Assembly (NCBI RefSeq): GCF_001307035.1 | Contig: NZ_LKIU01000005.1 | Span: forward strand, 1,164,300-1,228,299 | Direction of reading: 5' to 3' | DNA from: Arthrobacter sp. Edens01 | GTDB lineage: Bacteria > Actinomycetota > Actinomycetes > Actinomycetales > Micrococcaceae | DNA length: 64,000 nt | The notes under the pieces: generated by a model | Seen by the model: the letters and a program-made list of their open reading frames with translations, nothing else | What the model was told of the DNA's origin: nothing | Databases searched by the model: none | Program-made: the position numbers and the translations under genes | Shown here: piece by piece, positions 18,854-31,661 of the stretch | How the letters are laid out: every line of letters starts with the position of its first letter | Position numbering within the stretch: position 1 is the stretch's first letter

Positions 18854-20027
18854 CAGTGAACCAAACCCCCGCCCCGAGAACAGCTGTCCTCATGCTGGAG
18901 GACGGCCGCAGCTTCCGCGGCCGCAGCTACGGGGCCACGGGCACCGCCCTGGGCGAGGCAGTCTTCGCCACCGGCATGACCGGCTACCAGGAGACCATCA
19001 CGGACCCCTCCTACGCCCGGCAGCTGGTTGTCCAGACCGCACCCCACATCGGCAACACCGGTGTGAACAGCGACGACGCCGAGTCCCGCCGCATCTGGGT
19101 GGCCGGCTACATCGTCCGCGACGCGGCACGCAAACCCTCCAACTGGCGCTCCGAGCGCACGCTCGACGAGGACCTGGCAGCCCAGGGCGTCGTCGGAATC
19201 TCGGGTGTGGACACCCGCGCCATCACCCGGCACCTTCGCGAACGCGGCGCCATGAAGGCCGGGATCTTCTCCGGCGAAGCAGCGCAGCGCACTGACGCCG
19301 AGCTGCTCGCCGAGGTCCGTGCGCAGGAAGCCATGGCCGGCTCCCGCCTGGCCGAGGAAGTCAGCATCGAGGCCAGCTACGTCATTGAACCTTCCGCCCA
19401 TGGGTGGGAGGGCGAGCCCCTCTTCACCGTTGCTGCCCTGGACCTGGGCATCAAGTCCATGACCCCGGTGCGCTTCGCAGAACGCGGCGTGCGGGTGCAC
19501 GTGCTGCCCGCCTCCGCCACCCTTGAAGACGTCCAGGCACTGAACCCCGACGGCGTCTTTATGTCCAACGGCCCCGGCGACCCCGCCACCGCGGATAACC
19601 AGGTCAAGCTGCTGCGCGACGTGCTGGACACCGGCACTCCGTTCTTCGGCATCTGCTTCGGCAACCAGATTCTGGGCCGCGCCCTGGGCTTCGGTACCTA
19701 CAAGCTGCCCTACGGCCACCGCGGCATCAACCAGCCGGTCCTGGACCGGCGCACCGGCAAGGTGGAAATCACCAGCCAGAACCACGGTTTCGCCGTCGAC
19801 GCCCCGCTGGACGGCCCGGTCACCGCCCCCGAAGCACGCTTCGGCAAGGTGGAGGTCAGCCACATCAGCCTCAACGACAACGTGGTGGAAGGCCTCGCCT
19901 GCCTGGACATCCCCGCATTCTCCGTCCAGTACCACCCCGAAGCCGCCGCCGGCCCGCACGACTCCGCCTACCTGTTCGACCGCTTCGTCGACCTGATGGC
20001 CTCCAGCAAGAACAAGGAATCCCGCTA

Positions 20028-20028
<1 letters not shown>
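18850..20028 (+). CDS. carA: Carbamoyl phosphate synthase small subunit
   Basis: A 392-residue glutamine amidotransferase that supplies ammonia to CarB. The N-terminal CPSase domain begins [14 protein letters not shown]. The class I amidotransferase domain has the nucleophile cysteine in [12 protein letters not shown] (about 275) and the His-Glu pair in V-Q-Y-H-P-E-A. The GTG start overlaps the preceding gene by four bases, and the TAA stop shares one base with the carB ATG. Confidence 0.97.
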
Positions 20029-23316
<3,288 letters not shown>

Positions 23317-23324
<8 letters not shown>

Positions 23325-24180
23325 GCACAGCACTGAAGCTGCCGGCAGGCGCGCACCGTTTGGTGCGCGCCTGCGGGCGGCCATGGACACCCGCGGACCG
23401 CTTTGCGTTGGCATCGATCCCCACCCCGGCCTCCTGGCCGCGTGGGGCCTGAATGACGACGCCGCCGGACTGGAGCGCTTTTCCCTCACCGTCCTGGAGG
23501 CGGTGGGGGAGCAGGCTGCTGCCCTGAAGCCGCAGGTTGCACTCTATGAACGCCACGGTTCGGCGGGCATCGCCGTACTTGAGCGCCTGCTGGCGGCGTG
23601 CGCCGAGACCGGGGTTCTGTCCATCGCGGATGCAAAACGCGGGGACATTGGCTCGACCATGGCGGCCTACGCTGACGCATGGCTGCGGGACGGGTCTCCG
23701 CTGGCTGCCGACTCGGTAACGCTTAGCCCCTACCTTGGCTACGAGTCGCTGCGCCCGGCGCTGGACCTTGCTGCAGCCATGGGCAGGGGAGTCTTTGTCC
23801 TGGGACTGACCTCGAACCCGGAGGGTTCCACAGTGCAGCACGTCGGGGCGGACCGTTCCGTGGCGGCACGGATCGTGGATGCCGCAGCGGCGGAAAACGC
23901 TGCGGCCGGGACCCTCGGATCTACGGGGCTGGTGGTCGGAGCTACTGTCGGTTCCGCCCTGTCGGACCTGGGAATTGACCTGGCTGCTGCCAACGCGCCG
24001 ATCCTGGCCCCCGGCCTTGGTGCACAGGGCGCAACGGGGGAGGACCTAAGGAAAACCTTCGGAGCGGCGTACGCCAATGTGCTGGCCACCTCCAGCCGCG
24101 ACATCCTCAAAGCCGGCCCGGAGCGCCAGGCACTCCGTGAGGCGGCCTCCCGCACGCTGGACGGCCTGCCGCAGCCATAG
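23317..24180 (+). CDS. pyrF: Orotidine 5'-phosphate decarboxylase (mycobacterial type)
   Basis: A 287-residue type 2 OMP decarboxylase making UMP. The catalytic D-x-K-x-x-D array is in [13 protein letters not shown] (about 99-111). [15 protein letters not shown] near 27 and L-T-S-N-P-E-G-S near 160 are typical of the long actinobacterial form. TTG at 23317, overlapping the carB stop, is chosen because the family needs the F-G-A-R-L helix upstream of the ATG at 23383. No dihydroorotate dehydrogenase gene lies in this operon. Confidence 0.92.
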
Positions 24181-24213
24181 TGGAAACCGGTACGGCTTCC
24201 GTGCCGGTTTCCA
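24181..24213 (+). terminator. Hairpin ending the pyr operon
   Basis: A 15-bp stem with one G-U pair (24181-24195 with 24199-24213) and a three-base loop starts directly after the pyrF stop codon. TTGCATT follows, a weak T-tract that doubles as the start of the next promoter. Confidence 0.8.
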
Positions 24214-24242
24214 TTGCATTGCCCGCATCTGGCGGATAGGTT
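24214..24242 (+). promoter_or_regulatory. Promoter of mihF-gmk-rpoZ
   Basis: TTGCAT (24214-24219), a 17-base spacer and TAGGTT (24237-24242) form a good housekeeping promoter. The predicted start is near 24249, giving a leader of about 74 bases. It begins at the last base of the pyr terminator stem. Confidence 0.55.
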
Positions 24243-24322
24243 CGGACCCTAGCCCAAGAAACCGCAAAGCCGCCGGTCACACCCCGTTTGACGGGCGGTC
24301 AGTCTTCGCCCGGGAGAGCCAA

Positions 24323-24640
24323 TTGAACCTCAAACCACTGACTGAAGCAGAGCGCACCAGGGCGCGGGAGAAGGCCACCGCCGCCCGCACCGTGCGGGCC
24401 GACATCAAGGCCAAAATCAAGTCCGGAGAACTCTCGGTCCAGGAAGTCATAGTTTCCCGTTCCTCGGAGGAAGCCGTGGGCCGGCTGAAGGTCGTGGACC
24501 TGCTGCGGGCACTGCCTGGTGTGGGGGAGCGCCGCGCAGCTGGAATAATGGCTACCGTGGGTATTGCCCCCACCCGCCGGGTGAGGGGACTTGGCGTCCA
24601 CCAGCGCAAGGCGCTGATCGAATTACTGGAGTCCGACTAA
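24323..24640 (+). CDS. mihF: Integration host factor, actinobacterial type (mIHF)
   Basis: A 105-residue nucleoid-associated protein of the mIHF family, unrelated in sequence to enterobacterial IHF. It is helical, with a basic N-terminus and the helix-two-turn-helix region [16 protein letters not shown] (about 63-78), which contacts the DNA backbone. Family members are essential in mycobacteria and compact DNA. The TTG at 24323 follows GGGAGAG and gives the usual length. It is placed between pyrF and gmk, the normal location. Confidence 0.93.
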   Translation: MNLKPLTEAERTRAREKATAARTVRADIKAKIKSGELSVQEVIVSRSSEEAVGRLKVVDLLRALPGVGERRAAGIMATVGIAPTRRVRGLGVHQRKALIELLESD

Positions 24641-24704
24641 GCCACCGGCCGCCCACCGCGGCGGCAGCGGCGTCGGACCTCAACAAACACAAAGTGAGGT
24701 CTAC

Positions 24705-25274
24705 GTGTCGCAACCGCGGCTGACAGTTCTGGCAGGTCCCACCGCCGTTGGCAAAGGCACTGTGTCCACCTATATCCGGGACAACTATCCCGAAGTCTGG
24801 CTTTCCGTCTCCGCCACCACCCGGGCCCCGCGCCCGGGCGAGGAAAACGGAGTCCACTATTTCTTCGTCACCGCCGACGAGTTCGATGACCTGGTGGAGG
24901 AAGGCCAAATGCTTGAATGGGCCGTAGTCCACGGCCACAACCGCTACGGCACGCTGCGTCGGACCGTGGAGTCCGCCATGGCCGAGGGCCGCTCGGTGCT
25001 CCTGGAGATCGACCTGCAGGGAGCACGCCAGGTCAAGAAGTCAATGCCGGAGGCGAATTTCGTGTTCCTGGCGCCGCCGTCGTGGGACGAAATGGTCCGC
25101 CGTCTGGTCGGGCGGGGCACCGAAACACCCGAGGAGCAGCAGCGGCGGCTGGAAACCGCTAAACTGGAACTTGCTGCCGAGCCCGAGTTCGATCACACTG
25201 TCATCAATGATGACGTTCAGCGGGCTGCAGCAGAGCTCGTTTCACTCATGGGGATCAGCCCTCGCCAACGCTGA
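24705..25274 (+). CDS. gmk: Guanylate kinase
   Basis: A 189-residue kinase converting GMP to GDP. The P-loop is [12 protein letters not shown] (about 7-18). The GMP-binding stretch is [19 protein letters not shown] (about 33-51), and L-L-E-I-D-L-Q-G-A is the Walker B region. The alanine in the P-loop (TAVGKGT rather than SGVGKGT) is common in Actinobacteria. It starts with GTG, with AAAGTGAGG upstream. Confidence 0.96.
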   Translation: MSQPRLTVLAGPTAVGKGTVSTYIRDNYPEVWLSVSATTRAPRPGEENGVHYFFVTADEFDDLVEEGQMLEWAVVHGHNRYGTLRRTVESAMAEGRSVLLEIDLQGARQVKKSMPEANFVFLAPPSWDEMVRRLVGRGTETPEEQQRRLETAKLELAAEPEFDHTVINDDVQRAAAELVSLMGISPRQR

Positions 25275-25313
25275 GCTGCTGTTCTTGATCCGCACGAAAA
25301 CTTTGGAGATCTT

Positions 25314-25574
25314 TTGTCTACCCAGCCTGAAGGCATCATCAACCCGCCGATCGACGACCTGCTGACGGCCGCTGATTCGAAGTACGCCCTGGTCATCTAC
25401 GGTGCCAAGCGCGCCCGCCAGATCAACGCCTACTACTCCCAGCTGCACGAGGGCCTGTTCGAGTACGTTGGCCCGCTGGTGGAAACCAAGCTGAACGAAA
25501 AGCCGCTGTCCATCGCCCTGCGCGAGATCAACGACGGCATGCTGGTAGTCCGCGCCAACGAAACCGCCGAGTAA
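25314..25574 (+). CDS. rpoZ: RNA polymerase omega subunit
   Basis: An 86-residue omega subunit that stabilises the beta' subunit in RNA polymerase. P-P-I-D-D-L-L near residue 10 and the helix [18 protein letters not shown] (about 22-39) are diagnostic. It starts with TTG 39 bp after gmk, preceded by TTTGGAGAT. The gmk-rpoZ-coaBC order is standard. Confidence 0.95.
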   Translation: MSTQPEGIINPPIDDLLTAADSKYALVIYGAKRARQINAYYSQLHEGLFEYVGPLVETKLNEKPLSIALREINDGMLVVRANETAE

Positions 25575-25607
25575 GGCACATACCCACGGCTAGGAGGTAG
25601 GACAGGC

Positions 25608-26888
25608 GTGCGCATTGTCCTGGGGGTGGGCGGCGGCATCGCAGCCTACAAGGCAGCGTCACTGCTGCGCCTGTTCACCGAAGCCGGCCACAGCGTCCAG
25701 GTGGTGCCCACCGAGGCATCCACCCGGTTCGTGGGCATAGCCACCTGGGAAGCCCTCTCGGGCCACCCGGTCAGCACCACGGTGTTCGACGCCGTGGATA
25801 CCGTCAACCACGTCCGGCTCGGCCACGAGGCTGACCTGATTGTGGTGGCACCTGCCACAGCCGACCTGCTGGCCAAGGCGGCAGCAGGTCTTGCTGCCGA
25901 CCTCCTGACCAACACGCTCCTGATGGCACGCGGGCCGGTGTTCTTCGCGCCCGCGATGCACACGGAGATGTGGAACCACCCCGCCACCCAGGCAAACGTG
26001 GCAACACTGCGTGCCCGCGGCGCCGTCGTGATGGATCCTGCAACGGGACGCCTGACCGGCAAGGACTCCGGTCCGGGACGGCTGCCTGAGCCGGAAGACA
26101 TCTTCGCTGCAGCTCTGGCTGCGGCGCGGACGGATTCCGTGCCCGCCGGCCCGTCCGGCCTGCTGTCCGGAAAGACTGTAACGGTCACCGCCGGCGGCAC
26201 GCGGGAACCCCTGGATCCCGTGCGTTTCCTCGGCAACCGGTCGTCCGGCAAACAGGGAGCTGCCATTGCGGAAGCTGCCCTGGCTGAAGGCGCCCGTGTC
26301 CGTTTTATTGCCGCGCATCTGGAAGTTCCGGTACCCCGGGGCGTGGAACTGGTCCAGGTCGAGACCGCCCTGGAACTTCGGGAAGCCGTTCACGAAGCCG
26401 CTCATTCCACGGACGTACTGGTGATGTCCGCCGCCGTAGCTGATTTTCGGCCCGGTGAGAACGCGGAAACCAAGATCAAAAAGCGCGACGACGGCTCCGA
26501 CCCCGTTATCACGCTGGTACGTAACCCGGACATCCTGGCCGAGACCGTCCAGAACCGCGCCGAGACCGGGGCCGGGCCGGCACTGATTGTCGGGTTCGCT
26601 GCAGAAACCGGCGACGGCAGCGGTTCGGTGCTTGAATACGGCCGCCGCAAGCTGGAACGAAAGGGCTGTGACCTCCTGGTACTGAACCAGGTGGGCCGGT
26701 CGCTTGTTTTTGGCCAAGACAGCACCGAGGTGCGCATCCTGTCCCCGCATGACGACCCCCAGGCCGAGCCGGCAGCACTGACCGGCAGCAAGGCTGAGAT
26801 CGCCCGGCACCTAATGGAGCGCATTGCTGCCGAGTTCTCCGGATCATCCCGGGGCCGCGACGGCAGCATCCCGGTCCCGCCCGGCTGA
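25608..26888 (+). CDS. coaBC: Bifunctional phosphopantothenoylcysteine decarboxylase / phosphopantothenate--cysteine ligase
   Basis: A 426-residue fusion catalysing two steps of coenzyme A synthesis. The N-terminal FMN-binding CoaC part (1-180) begins I-V-L-G-V-G-G-G-I-A-A-Y-K-A-A and has A-P-A-T-A-D-L-L-A-K and P-A-M-H-T-E-M-W, where H replaces the usual N, as in other Actinobacteria. The C-terminal CoaB part starts with V-T-A-G-G-T-R-E-P-L-D-P-V-R-F-L and uses CTP in this family. It starts with GTG after AGGAGG. Confidence 0.96.
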   Translation: MRIVLGVGGGIAAYKAASLLRLFTEAGHSVQVVPTEASTRFVGIATWEALSGHPVSTTVFDAVDTVNHVRLGHEADLIVVAPATADLLAKAAAGLAADLLTNTLLMARGPVFFAPAMHTEMWNHPATQANVATLRARGAVVMDPATGRLTGKDSGPGRLPEPEDIFAAALAAARTDSVPAGPSGLLSGKTVTVTAGGTREPLDPVRFLGNRSSGKQGAAIAEAALAEGARVRFIAAHLEVPVPRGVELVQVETALELREAVHEAAHSTDVLVMSAAVADFRPGENAETKIKKRDDGSDPVITLVRNPDILAETVQNRAETGAGPALIVGFAAETGDGSGSVLEYGRRKLERKGCDLLVLNQVGRSLVFGQDSTEVRILSPHDDPQAEPAALTGSKAEIARHLMERIAAEFSGSSRGRDGSIPVPPG

Positions 26889-26974
26889 TCCCTTCCTGCA
26901 TTTCCCCAGCATGTTTCACCCTGTGTAGCACTGCGACCCTGTATGACCGTGCATGGCACGGCTTGACCCCAGAC

Positions 26975-26987
26975 GGGGACTGTCCCC
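26975..26987. repeat. 13-bp palindrome at the metK promoter
   Basis: GGGGAC, one T, then GTCCCC: a perfect inverted repeat lying at about -34 to -22 relative to the predicted metK transcription start. It could be an operator or simply a small hairpin-forming sequence. No SAM riboswitch core is visible in this 120-base gap. Confidence 0.6.
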
Positions 26988-26996
26988 GGAACGAAG

Positions 26997-27002
26997 TAGA
27001 GT
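26997..27002 (+). promoter_or_regulatory. -10 hexamer of leaderless metK transcript
   Basis: TAGAGT is followed by six bases and the GTG at 27009. There is no Shine-Dalgarno sequence. The -35 position is covered by the palindrome at 26975-26987. Confidence 0.5.
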
Positions 27003-27008
27003 AAACCC

Positions 27009-28235
27009 GTGACTTCCAGCAATACGACTGCCCCCGCCGATACCCGCGCACTGCGGCTCTTCACGTCCGAATCCGTGACCGAGGGCCACCCGGACAAGAT
27101 TTGCGACCAGATCAGTGACGCCATCCTGGATGGGCTGCTGAAGGCAGACCCCGAATCGCGTGTTGCCGTGGAGACCCTGGTAACCACCGGGCTGGTCCAC
27201 GTTGCCGGCGAGGTCACCACCGAGGGTTATGTCGAAATCCCGCAGCTGGTGCGCGACACCATCCTGGAAATTGGTTACGACTCTTCTGCCAACGGGTTCG
27301 ACGGTGCACGCTGCGGCGTTTCCGTCTCGATCGGGCAGCAGTCACCTGAGATCGCTTCACGGGTCTTTAACTCGGTAGAGAACCGGTCGGGCGAGGCGCA
27401 GGACCCCTTCGACGCCCAGGGTGCCGGCGACCAGGGCATTATGTTCGGCTTTGCCAGCGACGAGACCAGCGTCCTGATGCCGACTCCGATCTGGCTAGCA
27501 CACCGCCTCTCTGAGCGGCTGACCAGGGTCCGCAAGGACGGAACACTTCCCTACCTCCGTCCGGACGGCAAGACCCAGGTGACCATTGGGTACGAGGGCG
27601 ACCGTCCGGTTTCAGTGGACTCGGTAGTCGTCTCCACGCAGCACGCAGCGGAGCTGGAACAGGCCCAGCTGCGCCAGGACATGATTGAGCACGTGGTGAA
27701 TCCGGTGCTGGCAGGGACGGAACTGGATACCTCCGGGGTCCGGCACATCATCAATCCCGGCGGACCGTTCGTCATTGGCGGACCGGTGGGAGACGCCGGC
27801 CTGACCGGACGCAAAATCATCGTGGACACCTACGGCGGATTCTCCCGCCACGGCGGCGGTGCCTTCAGCGGCAAGGACCCGAGCAAGGTGGACCGTTCAG
27901 CTGCCTACGCGATGCGCTGGGTTGCCAAGAACGTTGTGGCCGCAGGGCTGGCCCGCCGGGCAGAAATCCAGATCGCCTACGCGATTGGCATGGCCCGTCC
28001 GGTCGGCATCTACGTAGAGACCTTCGGCACGGAAACCGTTGACCCGATGAAGATCTCCCAGGCCATCAACGAGGTCTTCGACCTGCGGCCCCTGGGTATC
28101 ATCAACGCCCTCGACCTCAAGCGTCCCATCTACCAGAAGACTGCAGCCCACGGACACTTTGGCCGCGAGGACGAAGGCTTCACCTGGGAACGCCTCGACA
28201 AGGTCGAGGAACTGCGCCGCTGGTTTAACGCCTAG
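27009..28235 (+). CDS. metK: S-adenosylmethionine synthase
   Basis: A 408-residue enzyme making SAM from methionine and [19 protein letters not shown] (about 20-35) contains the catalytic [15 protein letters not shown] (about 137) and [19 protein letters not shown] (about 280) complete the family signatures. The predicted transcript is leaderless with a GTG start. priA follows after only five bases, so the two are probably co-transcribed. Confidence 0.97.
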   Translation: MTSSNTTAPADTRALRLFTSESVTEGHPDKICDQISDAILDGLLKADPESRVAVETLVTTGLVHVAGEVTTEGYVEIPQLVRDTILEIGYDSSANGFDGARCGVSVSIGQQSPEIASRVFNSVENRSGEAQDPFDAQGAGDQGIMFGFASDETSVLMPTPIWLAHRLSERLTRVRKDGTLPYLRPDGKTQVTIGYEGDRPVSVDSVVVSTQHAAELEQAQLRQDMIEHVVNPVLAGTELDTSGVRHIINPGGPFVIGGPVGDAGLTGRKIIVDTYGGFSRHGGGAFSGKDPSKVDRSAAYAMRWVAKNVVAAGLARRAEIQIAYAIGMARPVGIYVETFGTETVDPMKISQAINEVFDLRPLGIINALDLKRPIYQKTAAHGHFGREDEGFTWERLDKVEELRRWFNA

Positions 28236-28240
28236 TACCC

Positions 28241-30514
28241 ATGGAAGAGCGTCCGTTCCAGCGCGCGTCGAAGGATGGGCGCGCTTCGCCGGAACGGAGC
28301 GCCTCTGCCGACCAGCCCGCGGCAAGGAAACCGGGTACCGGCGAAGACCAGGGCGTGCAGCTGTCCCTGCTGCACGGCTTCGCGCCGCCCGCAGCACCCG
28401 TGGGCAAGTCCCTGCCCGCCCCGGAGCTGCCGATTGCCAGGGTCCTGCTGGATTCCCCGCTGCCCCACCTGGACCGGCCTTTTGATTATCTGGTTCCGGC
28501 AGAGCTCGACGGCGATGCAGTGCCCGGCGTCCGGGTCAAGGTCCGCTTTGGCGGGCAGGAGCTCCCCGGATTCCTCACCGAACGGCTTGCCACCACTGTT
28601 ACCACTGCCCGGCTGGTCAGCCTGGGCAAAGTCGTCTCGGGAGTCCCCGTACTGAGCCCTGAGGTCCTCTCCCTGGCCGAGGCTGTTGCTGCACGGTATG
28701 CCGGCAGCGTCCACGATGTGCTCCGCGTGGCGGTGCCTCCCCGCGTGGCGCGGGTGGAGAAGGAGTTCTCCGGCCGTACCCCCGGCGTCCGCGTCCCGGA
28801 GGCGCCGGACGGTGCCCGGCCGGACGGTGCCCGGCCGGACGGTGCCCGGCCGGACGGTGCGCAGCCGGGGAAGGAATCAGGTACGGATAACGACGCCGCG
28901 CCTGCTCGGGATGCCGCCGCGAGCCCTTACCGCCGCTACCCGCACGGCCCCCGCTTCCTGAGCCACCTCGCAGCCGGCCACAGTCCGAGGGCAGTACTGA
29001 GTTCCCTGCGCGGCTACGGCCCGGATGCCTGGCCGGAAGAGATCGCGGCAGCCGTGGAAGCCACCCTGCTCTCCGGGCGAGGCGCCGTCGTTGTGGTCCC
29101 GGACCAGAAAGACCTTGCCCGTGTCATGGCGGCACTCGAGCAGCGCATTCCCAACGGAACCGCGGTGCGGCTGACCGCCGAGGACGGACCCACGCCGCGC
29201 TACCGGAGCTTCCTGCAGCTCCTCTACGGGGATGCCGCCGTGGCTGTCGGCACCCGCTCTGCTGCCTACGCACCCGTGGCCAACCTCGGCCTGGTGTGTA
29301 TCTGGGACGACGCCGATGACCTGCATGCAGAACAGCGCGCTCCCTATCAGCACGCCCGCGACGTACTGCTGCTGCGCGCGGAAGCTGCAGGCGCCGCGAT
29401 GCTCGTTGCCTCACATACCCGCAGCACGGAGGCCCAGCGGCTCGTCGAATCCGGGTGGGCTGCAGCGCTGAACGCTGAACGCCCCGTAGTCCGGGCTTCC
29501 ACACCACGGGTGATGAGCACCGCCGATACCTTCAACATGGAGCGTGATCCGCTGGCGGCCCGTGCCCGGATTCCCCACGCAGCCTGGAAAGCCGCACAGG
29601 ACGGGCTGAAGCACGGTCCGGTCCTGGTGCAGGTGGCCCGGACCGGGTTTTCCCCGGCGCTTTCCTGCCAGGACTGCCGGGAACCGGCCCGCTGCCGCCA
29701 GTGCCAGGGTCCGCTGGCTCAAAGCCGGAGGAACTCTCCGCCCGCCTGCCGCTGGTGTGCGCGGCCGGAACCCCGGTGGCACTGTCCGCACTGCGGCAGC
29801 TTCCGGCTGCGGGCCTCCACCGCCGGCGCCGGCCGGACGGCCGAAGAACTTGGACGCGCTTTCCCCTCGGTAACCGTCGTCTCCTCAGCCGGTGACCATA
29901 TCCGGGCCGAGGTCCCGGACACGCCCGCGCTGGTAGTGGCTACCCCCGGCGCGGAACCCGTGGCGCCGTCGGGCTATGCCGCAGCGCTGCTGCTGGACGG
30001 AACCATGATGCTCTCCCGGCAATCCCTGCGTGCCCAGGAAGAAACCCTGCGCCGCTGGCTCACTGCGGCGGCACTGGTGCGTCCGGCAGCGGACGGGGGA
30101 GTTGTGGTCGTGACCGCGGATGACACCGCCACGGTTGGGCACCTGCTGCGCTGGGATCCGGCAGGAGCTGCGGAGCGCGAACTCGCACTCCGCCGTGAGC
30201 TGGGGCTTCCTCCGGCAGTCCGCTATGCCGAACTGTCCGGTTCCCGGGATGCCCTGGACGCTTTCGCGTCCCGCCTGGAGCTGCCCCGGGACGCCCGGAC
30301 CGTAGGCCCGGCGCCCGTGGAGGAACCGCCGTCGTACCGTGGCGAGGACGCTGAAACCCTCAACGGGGCAGCCCGCTGGCGCACCCTGTGCTTCTTCCCG
30401 TACGGGGAGGCCCCGGCCGTCACATCGGCAATGCGGGCCGCGAAGGCAGCACTTTCAGCCCGCCGTACGGGCGACCCGGTCTATGTCCGGGTCGATGCGC
30501 CGGATGGCCTCTAA
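28241..30514 (+). CDS. priA: Primosomal protein N' (PriA), actinobacterial helicase-inactive type
   Basis: A 757-residue PriA homologue used in replication restart. The N-terminal DNA-binding domain begins A-R-V-L-L-D-S-P-L-P-H-L-D-R-P-F-D-Y near 66. The helicase region keeps V-V-V-P-D-Q-K-D-L but lacks a GxGKT Walker A, as is usual in Actinobacteria, so it is unlikely to unwind DNA. Zinc-binding cysteines are present near 470-525 (C-Q-D-C, C-R-Q-C, C-R-W-C, C-P-H-C). A tandem repeat inserts P-D-G-A-R copies near 189-208. Its stop overlaps that of the convergent hsp20. Confidence 0.9.
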   Translation: MEERPFQRASKDGRASPERSASADQPAARKPGTGEDQGVQLSLLHGFAPPAAPVGKSLPAPELPIARVLLDSPLPHLDRPFDYLVPAELDGDAVPGVRVKVRFGGQELPGFLTERLATTVTTARLVSLGKVVSGVPVLSPEVLSLAEAVAARYAGSVHDVLRVAVPPRVARVEKEFSGRTPGVRVPEAPDGARPDGARPDGARPDGAQPGKESGTDNDAAPARDAAASPYRRYPHGPRFLSHLAAGHSPRAVLSSLRGYGPDAWPEEIAAAVEATLLSGRGAVVVVPDQKDLARVMAALEQRIPNGTAVRLTAEDGPTPRYRSFLQLLYGDAAVAVGTRSAAYAPVANLGLVCIWDDADDLHAEQRAPYQHARDVLLLRAEAAGAAMLVASHTRSTEAQRLVESGWAAALNAERPVVRASTPRVMSTADTFNMERDPLAARARIPHAAWKAAQDGLKHGPVLVQVARTGFSPALSCQDCREPARCRQCQGPLAQSRRNSPPACRWCARPEPRWHCPHCGSFRLRASTAGAGRTAEELGRAFPSVTVVSSAGDHIRAEVPDTPALVVATPGAEPVAPSGYAAALLLDGTMMLSRQSLRAQEETLRRWLTAAALVRPAADGGVVVVTADDTATVGHLLRWDPAGAAERELALRRELGLPPAVRYAELSGSRDALDAFASRLELPRDARTVGPAPVEEPPSYRGEDAETLNGAARWRTLCFFPYGEAPAVTSAMRAAKAALSARRTGDPVYVRVDAPDGL
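28805..28864 (+). repeat. Four 15-bp tandem repeats inside priA
   Basis: The unit CCGGACGGTGCCCGG occurs three times exactly and a fourth time with two changes at its end (CCGGACGGTGCGCAG). It encodes P-D-G-A-R repeats in frame, in a loop between the N-terminal and helicase-like domains. It is a likely slippage site. Confidence 0.95.
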
Positions 30515-30930
30515 GCGGCTTCCGGAGCGCTGCCCCGGTACTGCACGGGGACACTGCGCTGGTGGCCAGATTCCGCGAGGGGGATGTGAAGGCTGAGAAT
30601 GCCGTTGGCATAGTGCGGGGCGATCCGGTCCGCTGCCACTCTGCTGCCCACCGGAACGCGCCGCAGGATCATTCCGTCCTCCCGCTCACGGACATCCCAG
30701 CGGGTCTCGCGGTCCAGGCCGCGGAGGGAACGGTGCGCCCTGATCAGCAGGAAGTGGCCGTCCAGTTCCACCGAGAGGGAACCCGGATCAATGCCGGGCA
30801 GGTCCGCATTGAGCACCAGATACCCGCCGTCGCGGTACAGGTCGACGGCGGTTCCGCCGCGTGCCTGGCTGCGGGCTTCCAGCATGGCTCTTAGACGTTC
30901 CCGGTCCCTGGGCGCGGGCCCCGTGGGCAT
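30511..30930 (-). CDS. Hsp20/alpha-crystallin family small heat-shock protein
   Basis: A 139-residue small chaperone that holds unfolding proteins. The alpha-crystallin domain runs from about 30 to 120 (V-D-L-Y-R-D-G-G-Y-L-V-L-N-A-D-L-P-G-I and A-N-G-I-L-S-L-H-I-P). G-I-L-S-L-H is the usual A-x-x-x-x-G-V-L-x-x-x-x-P signature. AGGAG lies nine bases before the ATG at 30930; two earlier ATGs at 30939 and 30936 are too close to it. No HspR or CIRCE element is seen upstream. Its stop codon overlaps the priA stop in the sequence CTAA. Confidence 0.88.
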   Translation of the reverse strand: MPTGPAPRDRERLRAMLEARSQARGGTAVDLYRDGGYLVLNADLPGIDPGSLSVELDGHFLLIRAHRSLRGLDRETRWDVREREDGMILRRVPVGSRVAADRIAPHYANGILSLHIPLAESGHQRSVPVQYRGSAPEAA

Positions 30931-31005
30931 TGTCATCATCTCCTGAAAAAACGCTGTGCCGGTGTAGCAATTTTAGGAGCGGTAGGGCTCACGGTCCGAA
31001 TCCTC

Positions 31006-31011
31006 TACAGT
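31006..31011 (+). promoter_or_regulatory. -10 hexamer of leaderless DinB-like transcript
   Basis: TACAGT is followed by six bases and the ATG at 31018. The in-frame GTG at 31012 would lie within the spacer, so 31018 is preferred. Confidence 0.5.
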
Positions 31012-31017
31012 GTGGCA

Positions 31018-31539
31018 ATGGCCATAACCCCCGATACCAAGAACTGGACCTGGGTCCTGGACCGGACCTGCCCCGAATGCGGTTTCACTGCATCGGAGAC
31101 GAACTTTGAAGACATACCCCGAATGCTCCGGGCCAATGCCGACGCCTGGCAGGACGTTCTCGAGCGGACGGACGCGGCCCAGCGGCCGGATGAGAGCACC
31201 TGGTCCCCGCTTGAATACGCCGCGCATGTCCGCGACCTGTGCGAGGTCTACCGGATGCGGCTGCTGCTGATGGTGGACACGGACGGAGCGGAGTTTGCTG
31301 ACTGGGACCAGGACGCAACCGCCGTCGCAGAGCGCTATGGCGAGCAGGATCCTGCCCGTGTGGCCGCAGACCTTGCAGACGAAGCGGAAGCCACAGCGGC
31401 AGCTTTTGCCGCCGTCGAGCCGCAGGACCGCTCGCGCCGTGGAAGCCGCTCGGACGGCAGTACCTTTACGGTCGAGTCCCTGGCACGGTACTTCATGCAT
31501 GATGCCGCCCACCACCTGTGGGACGTCCGGATCCGCTGA
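31018..31539 (+). CDS. DinB-like (YfiT/bacillithiol-transferase-fold) metalloprotein
   Basis: A 173-residue protein of the DinB superfamily, four-helix bundles with a metal bound by three histidines. The likely ligands are H in L-E-Y-A-A-H-V-R-D-L (about 69) and two in Y-F-M-H-D-A-A-H-H-L-W-D (about 160-165). Actinobacterial members include mycothiol-dependent transferases and maleylpyruvate isomerases; the substrate here is unknown. It begins W-T-W-V-L-D-R-T-C-P-E-C, with a Cys pair that is unusual for the fold. It is divergent from hsp20. Confidence 0.82.
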   Translation: MAITPDTKNWTWVLDRTCPECGFTASETNFEDIPRMLRANADAWQDVLERTDAAQRPDESTWSPLEYAAHVRDLCEVYRMRLLLMVDTDGAEFADWDQDATAVAERYGEQDPARVAADLADEAEATAAAFAAVEPQDRSRRGSRSDGSTFTVESLARYFMHDAAHHLWDVRIR

Positions 31540-31661
31540 CCGGACGGACGGGCTGTCCTGCCCGGGTAGAGGGCTGTCTTCGGGCAGGGTGCCGCGCATG
31601 ATAGACAGGTTGCTTATGTTCATTCTGCGCCCGGCCTGGCCAGGCGCCTGAAAGGAGATCC

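Noticed and set aside
26889-27008. SAM riboswitch in front of metK
   Set aside because: No conserved core of SAM-I, SAM-II or SAM-IV could be found, and a promoter -10 lies six bases before the start codon, leaving no leader RNA.
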